In this document: positions 1-9,412 of the stretch, piece by piece | How positions within the stretch are numbered: position 1 is the first letter of the stretch | Layout: each line of letters opens with the position of its first letter | Source of the DNA: Halarcobacter sp. | GTDB taxonomy: Bacteria > Campylobacterota > Campylobacteria > Campylobacterales > Arcobacteraceae | NCBI RefSeq assembly: GCF_963675975.1 | Contig: NZ_OY780939.1 | Span: 2,046,001 to 2,110,000 of the forward strand | DNA length: 64,000 bases | Direction: 5' to 3' | Notes under the pieces: generated by a model | What the model was told of the DNA's origin: nothing | The model's database searches: none | What the model saw: the letters and a program-made list of their open reading frames with translations, nothing else | Program-made: the position numbers and the translations under genes

Positions 1-2507
1 CAATTGATAGTGCAGATTTTGCAAATATTTCAGGTATAGATACAGTTGATTTCTACACAGGTAATGATACTTTAAATCTAAATGATAATACCCTTGATGG
101 GGTAAACTTTATATTAGACAATGGAGATGATAATCTAAATATCTCATCTGCAAACCTAAGTAGTAGTGATACAATTAATGCTGGTAGTGGAACAGATAGT
201 TTAAATATCACTGATACAAGTGGTACTTTGACTTACAACGATGCAGATTTCACAAATCTTAGTGGCTTTGAAACATTAAACTTAAGTGATGGTGGAGCTG
301 ATACTATAACAGTAGGTACAACTCAAGTTGCTGATGCAGGATTTACAAACTACAACGGAAGAGGGGGTGATGATTCCTTTACTATTGACTCAACAGCTTT
401 TCTTAACAGTATAGATGGTGGAAGTGGAACTGATACCTTAACACTTAATACAAATGATTTAGATATAAGTGGTATAAATATTTCAAGTATTGAAACATTA
501 AATATGAATGGAAATACAACTATTTCAGCTTCACAAGCTGCATTATTTGGGAATAATATCTCTAAAAATGGTTTTACCTTAACTGTTAAAGATACTTCAT
601 CAAATATTGAAGGAAATATTACAACATATGTAGCAAATGGAATAGATAAAGTTGATGCAACAGATAATGTTTTAGATGTTACAATTTTAGAAGCAAATTC
701 TGGAATTACATTTGATAGTACAGATACTATTACTGCAGCAGATTCTCAAGTAAATATTTCTGCTGCTGATTTTTCTACATTACAAACAAATGGAGTATCT
801 CAAGTTGATGTAAGTGGAGCAGATACAATTAATGTAACAGTTGAACAAGCAAGTGCTGGATTAACTTTTATTGATAGTACAGTAAATGTAATTGATACTG
901 TTACAAATATTTTAAATGCTAATTCAACTGTTTTAACAAATGCTGGGGTTGATAATATAATTGTGCTTGATAGTGCTACAAATATTCAAAATGCAAATTT
1001 CAATGATTTATTTAATGCTGGTGTTGATACTGTAGATGCAGGTGGAAATAGTTTAAATATCTCATTATCACAAGCAAGTGCTGGAATAGATTTTACCCTT
1101 GCAGACACAGTTATAGTAACTGGTTCAAATGGAGCAACTTTAGTATCAAATATTGGAAACTATGGAGCAAATATTGATTATCTTGATGCAAACGATAATA
1201 ATGTAAACCTTAGTGTTTCTCAAGCTTCAGCTTTAGATACAACAGGAACAGAGTTTGTGTCAGGAGATACTGTAACTATAAGTGATAATGGGGTAAATAT
1301 TAGTAATGCAGATTTTACAACATTCAGTTCATATACTGATAGTATAAATGTATCTGATAACAATGTAACAATCTCTAAAACACAAGTAGATGAGTTAATT
1401 TCAAATAATATCACTTTTGATAATGCAGATAGTGTAACTTTAAATGCCACAGGTGCACAACTATCATCATATAATTTTGCTAATTTAGAAGCTGTTGGAG
1501 TTGACACACTTGATGCAAGTGATAATACACTTAATATAACATTTGAACAAGCATCAGGAAACTTAGCATTTACTTCAGGTGATACAGTAACAATAGTTGA
1601 TAGTAGTGCAAACTTAAATACTTCTACAGATTTTACAACTATAAATTCAAATGTAGATGGTATTAATGCGACAGATTCAATAACTATTGATATTAGTCAA
1701 AAAAATTATTTAGATAGTAGAAATATAAATTTTGATAGTGCAGATAGTGTTTCTTTAACAGATAGTACAAATGTAGATAGTTTTAATCTTGATAGCTTCA
1801 ATTATGGTTCAATTGATATGGGAAGTGGTGACGACACACTTAATGTAGATGGTAATAATTTGAGTAGTGCAGATACAATAGATGGTGGAACTGGAACAAA
1901 TACATTAAATATTACTGCTAATGCTAATTTGACAGATTTAGATTTTACAAATATTAGTAATTTTGATACCTTAAATTTAACATCGGGTGATGATAACATT
2001 ACTTTAGGAGAAGAAGCTGTTGGAGCAGGAATATCTTCAGATGTAAATGGATTAGGTGGTAATGATGATTTTGTATTAGATTTTACAAACTTATCTTTTG
2101 ATGACGATTCTTTACAGTTTGATATTGATGGTGGAAGTGGAACAAACTCTGTTTCTATAACAGATGCTTCAGTGTTATTAGGTGCGGAAGAACAGTTTGG
2201 AGATAACTCAACATTTGCTAATATCTCTAGTCTTGATTTAACAGGATTAGATTTTGGTGCTACTAATGATGAGTTTGAGTTTACACTATCTGATTCACTT
2301 TTAGACACATGGAATGGTTCAGGATCAAACTTTACACTAAGATTAAATGCGGGTGATGCAGAGCATATTAAGTTTACTGATGTAAACACTGGTCTTACAT
2401 ATGATAGTGACAATGATGGAAATACTGCAACTGGTGACACTGGAAATGTGGTTTCAAGTGGAACATATGATTTAGGTAATGTTAGTTTAGATATAGTTTT
2501 AGTTTAG
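1..2507 (+). CDS. Giant repetitive type I-secreted adhesin, C-terminal part (5' end outside window)
   Basis: The frame is open from base 3 to the stop at 2505-2507, so the gene enters from the left and any start codon inside the window is an artefact. About 835 residues are visible. They are rich in Asp, Asn, Ser and Thr, very poor in Lys/Arg and have no Cys. Single GGxGxD-type motifs (GGSGTDTLT, GGTGTNTLN, GGSGTNSVS) flank about eight degenerate repeats of roughly 50 residues. The C-terminus (SLDIVLV, hydrophobic and uncleaved-looking) resembles type I secretion signals. The LapB/LapC/TolC/LapD-type genes downstream support a LapA-like surface adhesin. The N-terminal retention module cannot be seen. 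Ligand and full size are unknown. Confidence 0.85.
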   Translation, partial: IDSADFANISGIDTVDFYTGNDTLNLNDNTLDGVNFILDNGDDNLNISSANLSSSDTINAGSGTDSLNITDTSGTLTYNDADFTNLSGFETLNLSDGGADTITVGTTQVADAGFTNYNGRGGDDSFTIDSTAFLNSIDGGSGTDTLTLNTNDLDISGINISSIETLNMNGNTTISASQAALFGNNISKNGFTLTVKDTSSNIEGNITTYVANGIDKVDATDNVLDVTILEANSGITFDSTDTITAADSQVNISAADFSTLQTNGVSQVDVSGADTINVTVEQASAGLTFIDSTVNVIDTVTNILNANSTVLTNAGVDNIIVLDSATNIQNANFNDLFNAGVDTVDAGGNSLNISLSQASAGIDFTLADTVIVTGSNGATLVSNIGNYGANIDYLDANDNNVNLSVSQASALDTTGTEFVSGDTVTISDNGVNISNADFTTFSSYTDSINVSDNNVTISKTQVDELISNNITFDNADSVTLNATGAQLSSYNFANLEAVGVDTLDASDNTLNITFEQASGNLAFTSGDTVTIVDSSANLNTSTDFTTINSNVDGINATDSITIDISQKNYLDSRNINFDSADSVSLTDSTNVDSFNLDSFNYGSIDMGSGDDTLNVDGNNLSSADTIDGGTGTNTLNITANANLTDLDFTNISNFDTLNLTSGDDNITLGEEAVGAGISSDVNGLGGNDDFVLDFTNLSFDDDSLQFDIDGGSGTNSVSITDASVLLGAEEQFGDNSTFANISSLDLTGLDFGATNDEFEFTLSDSLLDTWNGSGSNFTLRLNAGDAEHIKFTDVNTGLTYDSDNDGNTATGDTGNVVSSGTYDLGNVSLDIVLV
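639..1806 (+). repeat. About eight degenerate ~50-residue repeats inside the adhesin
   Basis: Successive units share the plan GVDxxDASDNxLNISxxQAS, then a short segment ending DTVTI, then an N/D-rich strand with a DF or NF pair. They are recognisable at protein level and diverged at DNA level, as expected for old stacked beta-solenoid or beta-roll units rather than recent tandem duplication. Confidence 0.7.
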
Positions 2508-2523
2508 GAGATTAGGAATAATA

Positions 2524-4953
2524 ATGTATAATAAAATGGTTTATACACCGCAAATTTTTGAAAAAAATGATTTAGATGATGCTAAAAAGATTATATTAAC
2601 AAAAGAGGGTGATGTCTCAACTGAAGAGAGATGGGATAAAGAAACTCAATTTGTAGTTGATGATATAATTAGTAAATTTGAACTTGATGAAAACAAAATT
2701 GTACTGGATTATGGGTGTGGAATAGGAAGAATAGCAAAGGAGTTAATTAAAAAAACCTCTTGTAAAGTTATTGGATTAGATATTTCAGAATCTATGAGAA
2801 AACTAGCTACAGAGTATGTAGACAGTTCCAATTTTGAAGCAGTATCTCCTGAAGAATTTAAAAGAAAAATAGAAGCTGGTGAAAGGTTTGATTTTGCATA
2901 CTCAATTTGGGTGTTACAGCATTGTATAAAACCACTTGAAGATATAAAATTGATAAAATTATCTTTAAAAAATGATGCTTTGATTTATATATTAAATAAT
3001 ATAAAAAGTGCAGTTCCAACAAATAAAGGATGGATAGATAATAAATTAGATATACATTCACTTTTAATTAAAGAGTTCAAAGAGATAAATATATCAAAAT
3101 TACCTGTTGAAAACTCTAGTGAAAAAATATCTAAGAATACATTTATAAGTTTATTAGAAAATAGTAAGTATAAGTTAAATTCCTTATTTCAAAAAGCTCA
3201 TAAGGCTTATAAAGAGGATAAATTAGAAGACGCAAAGATGTTTTATAAAAAAATATTAGATGAGGATTCTTCTAATGCAGAAGCATATTGTAATTTAGGT
3301 TTTGTTTTAAGAAAGCTTGGAAAAAATAAAGAGGCTTTGGATAGTTATATTAAAGCCATAAATTCAAATCCTAAATATGGCTTAACATACAATAATCTAG
3401 GTAATTTATTAAAAGATACTGGAAATTTTGAAGCAGCATTAAAAGTATATAGTGATGCTTTAAAAGTAAATTCAAAAGATTTTCAAATATATAATAATAT
3501 TGGTATGGTTTATGAAAAACTAAAAAGATATAATGATGCAATAAAATGTTATAAAGAAGCTGTACGAATTAATCCTAATTATGATAAAGCAGTAAACAAT
3601 ATAGGTGTGGTTTTATACAAACAGGATAAATATAAAGAAGCTATTGAAATATTTAAAATAGCTTTAAAAATAAATCCGAAATATTATGAGTTATACAGCA
3701 ATATTGGAGCTTGCTACAACAAACTTAAGATGTATGATGAAGCTATAGAATCTCTTAATATAGCCATTGAAAAAAATCCTGAAAATGGTGGAGCTTATAC
3801 AAATCTTGGTAATGTATATAATAAAATATTTGATTACAAAAAAGCAGCAAAACTACATGAAAAATCTATTGAATTAGAACCAAAAGGGGAAAATGCTTAT
3901 AGTAATGTAGGAAATTCATATAAACATTTAGGTCAAACTAAAAAAGCAATTGATTCATATAAAAAAGCTATTGAGTTAAAACCAGATTTTGTTAATGCAC
4001 ACTTTGATTTAGCAACAATGTATTTGGCAAAAGGTGATTATAAAAATGGCTTTTTAGAATATGAGTGGAGATTTAGAAAAGATGAGATGCTTTCTCACAT
4101 TGCAAATAATAAAGATATATTTTCTAAGCCAATGTTTACAGGAAAAGAAGAGATAAAAGATAAAACGATTCTTTTACATTCAGAGCAAGGTTTTGGTGAT
4201 TCTATTCAATTTATTAGATTTTTAAAACCATTTAAAGAAAAGTTCCCTTGTAAAATTGTAGTTAAATGTAGAGATGAATTAAAAGAGTTGTTTAAATCTT
4301 TAGAAGAGATTGATATTTTAGTAGATAGAAGTGAAAAAACACCAGAATTTGATTATCATCTTCCAATTATGAGTTTAGCAAAAATTTTAGAATTAAAATC
4401 TCCAAAAGATTTACCAAAAGAGTTTCCTTATCTATTTGCTACAAAAGATAAAGAGTTAGAGGTAAAGGAGGAAAAAGGCAAACTAAATATAGGTATTTGT
4501 TGGAGTGCATCTGTAACAGGTGAAAGTTATGACGGAAAAGTTTTTAGTTTAGAATATTTTATACCATTAGCTAATAATCCAAAAATAAATCTTTATTCAT
4601 TACAAGTTGGTCCTGAAAATGAGGATATTAAAAAATTTGGTTTAGAAGATAAAATTATTGATTTAACTGACAGATTAACAGATTTCTCAAAAACAGCAAG
4701 TCTTATGAAAGAGCTTGATTTAGTTATCTCTTCAGATACTTCAGTTGCTCATTTAGCAGGTGCCTTAGATGTTCCTGTTTGGGTACCACTTCAAAAAATT
4801 CCAGATTGGAGATGGTCAAATAAAGGAGATACTACTCCTTGGTATAAAAGTGCTAAACTTTTTAGACAAAAAACAGCTAGAGTCTGGGATAGCGTATTTC
4901 AGTCTATTTATGATAAACTATTTTCTAATTTTAAAATTAAAATAGACAGGTAG
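2524..4953 (+). CDS. Methyltransferase-TPR-glycosyltransferase fusion protein
   Basis: An 809-residue cytoplasmic protein with three parts. Residues about 50-160 form a class I SAM methyltransferase (VLDYGCGIGRIA is the SAM-binding loop, followed by GLDIS). Residues about 215-520 hold roughly nine TPR units. The C-terminal ~270 residues resemble GT9/TPR-linked glycosyltransferase domains (HSEQGFGDSIQFIRF near the front, SSDTSVAHLAGALDVPVWVPL near the end). It starts 16 bp after the adhesin stop and precedes the secretion ABC transporter. A role in glycosylating or otherwise modifying the adhesin before export is inferred from position only. The methyltransferase substrate is unknown. Confidence 0.75.
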   Translation: MYNKMVYTPQIFEKNDLDDAKKIILTKEGDVSTEERWDKETQFVVDDIISKFELDENKIVLDYGCGIGRIAKELIKKTSCKVIGLDISESMRKLATEYVDSSNFEAVSPEEFKRKIEAGERFDFAYSIWVLQHCIKPLEDIKLIKLSLKNDALIYILNNIKSAVPTNKGWIDNKLDIHSLLIKEFKEINISKLPVENSSEKISKNTFISLLENSKYKLNSLFQKAHKAYKEDKLEDAKMFYKKILDEDSSNAEAYCNLGFVLRKLGKNKEALDSYIKAINSNPKYGLTYNNLGNLLKDTGNFEAALKVYSDALKVNSKDFQIYNNIGMVYEKLKRYNDAIKCYKEAVRINPNYDKAVNNIGVVLYKQDKYKEAIEIFKIALKINPKYYELYSNIGACYNKLKMYDEAIESLNIAIEKNPENGGAYTNLGNVYNKIFDYKKAAKLHEKSIELEPKGENAYSNVGNSYKHLGQTKKAIDSYKKAIELKPDFVNAHFDLATMYLAKGDYKNGFLEYEWRFRKDEMLSHIANNKDIFSKPMFTGKEEIKDKTILLHSEQGFGDSIQFIRFLKPFKEKFPCKIVVKCRDELKELFKSLEEIDILVDRSEKTPEFDYHLPIMSLAKILELKSPKDLPKEFPYLFATKDKELEVKEEKGKLNIGICWSASVTGESYDGKVFSLEYFIPLANNPKINLYSLQVGPENEDIKKFGLEDKIIDLTDRLTDFSKTASLMKELDLVISSDTSVAHLAGALDVPVWVPLQKIPDWRWSNKGDTTPWYKSAKLFRQKTARVWDSVFQSIYDKLFSNFKIKIDR

Positions 4954-4959
4954 TTTTAT

Positions 4960-7062
4960 TTGGACGAAGCTTTAGAAAAAGAGGCATATAAAGAGGAATA
5001 CCCTCTTTTATATACCTTAAAATATATATTAGATTTTTATTTTGGTGATATCTCAATTGATACAATATTAAATCTATCTTCAATATCTAACAATGGTTTT
5101 ACATCTAAAATGGTTATTGATGTTGCAAATGAGGTTGGATTAAGTGCAGTTGAAAAAGATATTGATGGTTTTGATATACCTTCTCATTTTTTCCCTTGTA
5201 TTATATTTAACAAAGAGAACAAACCTTATGTATTATTAAAAAGGGATAAAGAAGTATCTTTACACGATCCAATAACTGGTAAAACTTTAAAAGAAGATGT
5301 AAGTTTTTTAAAACATTTTAAAAAAGCAATTTTAATTTTCCGTGATGCAAAAAAAGAACAATTATTAGATATTGAAAGATCAAAAGATTGGTTTTGGAGA
5401 CCTGTTAAAACTTTTTGGCGCTCATACATAGAAATAGGTTTTTTAACTTTTTTTATTAATATATTTGCTCTTGCAGTTCCACTTTTTACAATGAGTGTAT
5501 ATGATAGAGTAGTTCCAAATAATGCCACAGAAACCCTTTTTGTATTAGCTTCGGGTGTTATTATTATTTTAATATTTGATGTGTATTTTAAAAGTGTAAG
5601 AAATCATATTATAGAAAATGTTGGTAAAAAACTTGGCTTGTATTTAGAAGAAGAGTTGATGAAAAGGATGTTGTGTATAAAATCTGAATTTGATAATATG
5701 TTAGTTGGTTCAAAAGCTAATCTTTTTAGAGAATTAAATCAGATAAAAGAGTTTTTTGCAACAAAATCAATTATTCAAGTTATAGATTTACCTTTTTTCT
5801 TTATTGCAATATTTGTAATATTTCTAATCTCTCCAGCCGTTGCTATGGTACCTTTTTCTGTAGCAATTTTAATTATAATATTTAATGTTGTTATGCAAAT
5901 ACCAATTTCAAATTTAAGTAAAAAAAATGTAGAGAATATTCAATCAAAAAATAGTTATTTAGTTGAAACAATCCAAGGAAGTGAGATTATAAAACTTTCA
6001 AATGCAACCTCAAGTAAACTGTTTAATTGGCGAAATATGGTTGCTTCAACTGATAGTGTAGGGAGAAAAATACAATCTTTAAATGTATTTTCAATGAATC
6101 TTTCCCAAACAGTTGTTCAGTTTGTAACTATGGCAGTTATTGTTGTGGGTGTTTTTGAAATAGCTTCAAAAAATCTAACTGTTGGTGGTTTAATAGCCGT
6201 AACTATTTTATCAAGTAGAGCTATGGTTCCAGTTATTCAAACATCAATGATGGTAATTAGATTAAAAGAGATAAAAGAGTCTTTAAATAATATAAATGAG
6301 TTTTGGCATCTACCTTTAGAAAATGATAAAAATGTTGAAATAGGTGCAGGACAATTTAAAGGTGAAATTGAGTTTTCAAAGGTTAGTTTCTTTTATAAAA
6401 ATAGTAAATATCCTTCACTTGATGAATGCTCTTTAAAAATAAATCCAGGTGAAAAAATAGGAATTATAGGACAAACTGGTGCAGGTAAAACAACATTTCT
6501 AAGACTTTTAACAGGACTTGATACTCCAAGTAAAGGAAGTATCTTTTTAGATGGACATGAAATCTCAACTATTCATCCTGTTGAAATAAGACAAAATATA
6601 GGTGTGATGCCCCAAGAGCCATTTTTGTTTTCTGGAACTTTAAAAGAGAATATTGAATTGTCTAGTCCTATAAGTAAAGAAAAAATGATGAGTCTAATTA
6701 AATTAACAGGATTAGATGAATTAGTGAAAAAATCAGGACAAGGTGATGGCCTACAAGTAGGGGAGAGAGGAAGTAATCTTTCTGTTGGTCAAAGACACTT
6801 AGTTGCACTTGCTAGAGCTATTTTAAAAGACCCTTCAATTGTAGTATTAGATGAACCTACTACTGGGCTTGATGTTGGTTTGGAAAAAACACTTATTTCC
6901 CATGTAAAAGAGATATTAAAAGAGAAAACTCTATTAGTCATTACACATAGATTTGCAGCCTTAGAATTAGTAGATAGGGTAATAGTTTTAAACAATGGTA
7001 AGATAGTTGCAGATGGACCAAAAGATAAAGTTTTAGCTGCCTTACAACAAAGAGGGAAATAG
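4960..7062 (+). CDS. Type I secretion ABC transporter, LapB/HlyB type
   Basis: A 700-residue inner-membrane exporter. Residues 1-130 match a C39 peptidase-like domain without its catalytic Cys, as in HlyB and LapB, so it binds rather than cleaves substrate. Membrane helices follow from about residue 155 to 425. The nucleotide-binding domain has Walker A GQTGAGKTT (about 504-512), signature LSVGQ (about 606), Walker B VVLDEP (about 629) and H-loop TH (about 661). The start is TTG, 6 bp after the preceding stop, with CAGG upstream; an ATG alternative would remove part of the C39-like domain. Its expected partners are the adaptor at 7065 and the TolC protein at 11320. Confidence 0.93.
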   Translation: MDEALEKEAYKEEYPLLYTLKYILDFYFGDISIDTILNLSSISNNGFTSKMVIDVANEVGLSAVEKDIDGFDIPSHFFPCIIFNKENKPYVLLKRDKEVSLHDPITGKTLKEDVSFLKHFKKAILIFRDAKKEQLLDIERSKDWFWRPVKTFWRSYIEIGFLTFFINIFALAVPLFTMSVYDRVVPNNATETLFVLASGVIIILIFDVYFKSVRNHIIENVGKKLGLYLEEELMKRMLCIKSEFDNMLVGSKANLFRELNQIKEFFATKSIIQVIDLPFFFIAIFVIFLISPAVAMVPFSVAILIIIFNVVMQIPISNLSKKNVENIQSKNSYLVETIQGSEIIKLSNATSSKLFNWRNMVASTDSVGRKIQSLNVFSMNLSQTVVQFVTMAVIVVGVFEIASKNLTVGGLIAVTILSSRAMVPVIQTSMMVIRLKEIKESLNNINEFWHLPLENDKNVEIGAGQFKGEIEFSKVSFFYKNSKYPSLDECSLKINPGEKIGIIGQTGAGKTTFLRLLTGLDTPSKGSIFLDGHEISTIHPVEIRQNIGVMPQEPFLFSGTLKENIELSSPISKEKMMSLIKLTGLDELVKKSGQGDGLQVGERGSNLSVGQRHLVALARAILKDPSIVVLDEPTTGLDVGLEKTLISHVKEILKEKTLLVITHRFAALELVDRVIVLNNGKIVADGPKDKVLAALQQRGK

Positions 7063-7064
7063 CT

Positions 7065-8342
7065 ATGAGTAATAATCTATTATTTGAAGAAAAAAAATGG
7101 AACTATTATGTTTCTGTTATACCTATTATGCTTTTTTTTATAGCTTTTATTTCTTGGGCTTCATTTAGTGAAGTTGATGAAGTAGTAAGGGGAAGTGGAA
7201 AAGTAGTTCCTTCTGGTCAAACAAAAATTTTGCAAAACCTTGAAGGTGGAATAATCTCTGATATTAAAGTAAAAGAGGGTGAAACTGTAAAAAAAGGTCA
7301 AATCATATATACTCTTTCTAATGAGTTCTTTAAAGCAGATTTAAAATCAAAAGAGATTGATTTATTAGCTTTTAGAGCTGCAGCTGTTAGATTAGAAGCT
7401 ACTATAGATGAACAAGAAGATATTTCATTCCCTGATGAATTAAAAGAAAAAATTCCAGATATAATTGAAAATGAGAAAAAAATATTTTTTGAGGATTTAA
7501 AAAATAAAAAAACAAAGATAAACATTACAAGAGATCAATTAAAACAAAAAGAGTATAAACTAAATGAGGCTCAAACTAAATTTGAAAATTTAACATTAGA
7601 ACTTAATTTAGCTCAAACAAATATGCAGATTTTAGAATCTTTATATAAGAAAAAAGTTGTATCAAAAAAAGAGTACATAGGGGAACTATCTAAAAAGCAA
7701 AATATAGTAACAAAACTATCAGAAACAAGAAATAGTATACCTATTATAAAAGAAGAGATACAAGAAGCTCAAAAGAAAATCCAAAGTGTTAAATCTGAAA
7801 TAAAGAGTAAATATTTAGAAAAATATTCAACCTTAAAAGCAGAAATAAATAAGCTTATAGAGAGAAATAAAGCAAATACAGATAGGGAACTTAGAAAAGA
7901 TATTGTTTCTCCTGTAAATGGAGTTATAAATAGATTATACTTTCATACAATTGGAGGAATTGTAAAATCAGGAGATAAAATTGCTGAAATTACTCCTTTA
8001 GATGATACTTTGACAATAGAGGCTAGAGTGGCTACTAGTAATAGAGCACAAATTTGGGCAGGACAAAAAGTATCAGTAGAGATTACAGCATATGATTTCT
8101 CTAAATATGGTTTATTAGATGGTAAATTAATCTCTATTTCTCCAGATTCTTTTGAAGATAGAAATGGTAACATATATTATTTAGTAAAAGTAAAAGTAGA
8201 TAGTAACCAGTTTGCTCCTGAATTGCCTATTTTACCGGGTATGATTGCTAATGTAAATATCTTAACTGGTAAGAAAACAATACTTCAATATATCATTAAA
8301 CCACTAAAAGATATAAACAAAAATGCTTTAGGGGAGAAATAA
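7065..8342 (+). CDS. HlyD/LapC-family membrane fusion protein
   Basis: A 425-residue periplasmic adaptor. One N-terminal membrane helix (residues about 14-34) is followed by a lipoyl-like half (GSGKVVPSGQTKILQNLEGG), a long coiled-coil hairpin rich in Lys, Glu and Gln (about 130-275) and a C-terminal beta-barrel region with the family pattern DIVSPVNGVINRL and LPGMIANVNI. It begins 2 bp after the ABC transporter and joins that pump to the outer-membrane TolC channel. Length and layout are normal for the family. Confidence 0.93.
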   Translation: MSNNLLFEEKKWNYYVSVIPIMLFFIAFISWASFSEVDEVVRGSGKVVPSGQTKILQNLEGGIISDIKVKEGETVKKGQIIYTLSNEFFKADLKSKEIDLLAFRAAAVRLEATIDEQEDISFPDELKEKIPDIIENEKKIFFEDLKNKKTKINITRDQLKQKEYKLNEAQTKFENLTLELNLAQTNMQILESLYKKKVVSKKEYIGELSKKQNIVTKLSETRNSIPIIKEEIQEAQKKIQSVKSEIKSKYLEKYSTLKAEINKLIERNKANTDRELRKDIVSPVNGVINRLYFHTIGGIVKSGDKIAEITPLDDTLTIEARVATSNRAQIWAGQKVSVEITAYDFSKYGLLDGKLISISPDSFEDRNGNIYYLVKVKVDSNQFAPELPILPGMIANVNILTGKKTILQYIIKPLKDINKNALGEK

Positions 8343-8449
8343 AAGATAATAAGTTATTATTTATTGTATAATTAAATCAAATTTTCATCTTAATAAAAGG
8401 GAAATTTAACTAATATATATACTTAATTTATTATTTTAAGGGTTAATTA

Positions 8450-9403
8450 ATGTTTAGCTTTTTCAAGTTTCTTCAAAAGTTTATTTCAGACCTTAAATCT
8501 AAAAAAGGTTTATGGTTTACAATTTTAGCATTTTTATCTGTTTCTGGTATCTTCTTATCATTATATCTTTTAACTCATATGACAGAAAGTGTATCAAAAG
8601 ATGTATATGTAAATATGTCTTCAACTTATGTAAAAAATTATAAAAATAGGGTTGTAAAAAAAGAACAAACTCTTAAAAAAATTATTTTAACAATGAAATC
8701 AAATCAAGACTTTATTTCTAGTGTAGAAAACAATAATTTACAAAATGTAGGAAGTATAGTTACTAGTTTTAATAATAGTTATAAAGAAAATGGCTTTAAT
8801 AGTTTGCAAATGAGTTTTTATCCAGTATTTAATCAGGTTAATCAATATAGAAGCACAATCAACTCTGTAATAAATACAAAAAATAAAATTTTTGGAATTG
8901 AAGTCTTATCAGATGGTATTTATTATTCTTATATTGAACCTATAATTTCAAATGATAATTTGATAGGTATTTTAGAACTAAAAGAAGAGATTCATGATTA
9001 CAAAGCTGAATATATGAAAGATAATTTAATTTTTCTTTTTATGATAGAAGAAAGAATGCTAAATAGACTTTCTATAAATGCTAGAGATGGAAAATATAGA
9101 GAAGTTATAGATACATTATACGTTGAAGAAGAAAAATATGATGGACAATTTTTTGCAAAAATAATTGAGAATGGAAAAGATAGTTATAAACAGATGCTTG
9201 AAGATGGTTATTCTGTTGATGATGCATATTTTAGAGCAGTACAAAAAGTAGCAGATATAGAGGGAAATGTTATAGGTCTTGTTGTAATAGGTGAACCAGT
9301 TGAAGGTAGTGGTGCCTTTGTAAATATAGTAGATAATATGACTAAAACCGTAACAACTGTTGCTCTTGGGTTAGTTATTTCAATTCTTCTATTTATGTTT
9401 TAA
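8450..9403 (+). CDS. Membrane Cache-domain protein without an output domain
   Basis: A 317-residue protein with a membrane helix at about 24-45, a periplasmic region of about 240 residues resembling a Cache sensor fold (KNYKNRVVKKEQTLKKI helix, then a YYSYIEPI segment), and a second helix at the extreme C-terminus (TTVALGLVISILLFMF). No HAMP, kinase, GGDEF or chemoreceptor domain follows; the protein stops right after the second helix. It is followed 9 bp later by the MotA/ExbB-like gene, so it may report a periplasmic signal to that channel or to the secretion machine by direct contact. That role is inference. Confidence 0.6.
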   Translation: MFSFFKFLQKFISDLKSKKGLWFTILAFLSVSGIFLSLYLLTHMTESVSKDVYVNMSSTYVKNYKNRVVKKEQTLKKIILTMKSNQDFISSVENNNLQNVGSIVTSFNNSYKENGFNSLQMSFYPVFNQVNQYRSTINSVINTKNKIFGIEVLSDGIYYSYIEPIISNDNLIGILELKEEIHDYKAEYMKDNLIFLFMIEERMLNRLSINARDGKYREVIDTLYVEEEKYDGQFFAKIIENGKDSYKQMLEDGYSVDDAYFRAVQKVADIEGNVIGLVVIGEPVEGSGAFVNIVDNMTKTVTTVALGLVISILLFMF

Positions 9404-9412
9404 GGTTTTTAA

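Noticed and set aside
1220-2440. Antisense frames under the adhesin
   Set aside because: The skewed Asp/Asn/Thr codon content of the adhesin removes stops from the opposite strand; no start signals or domain features.
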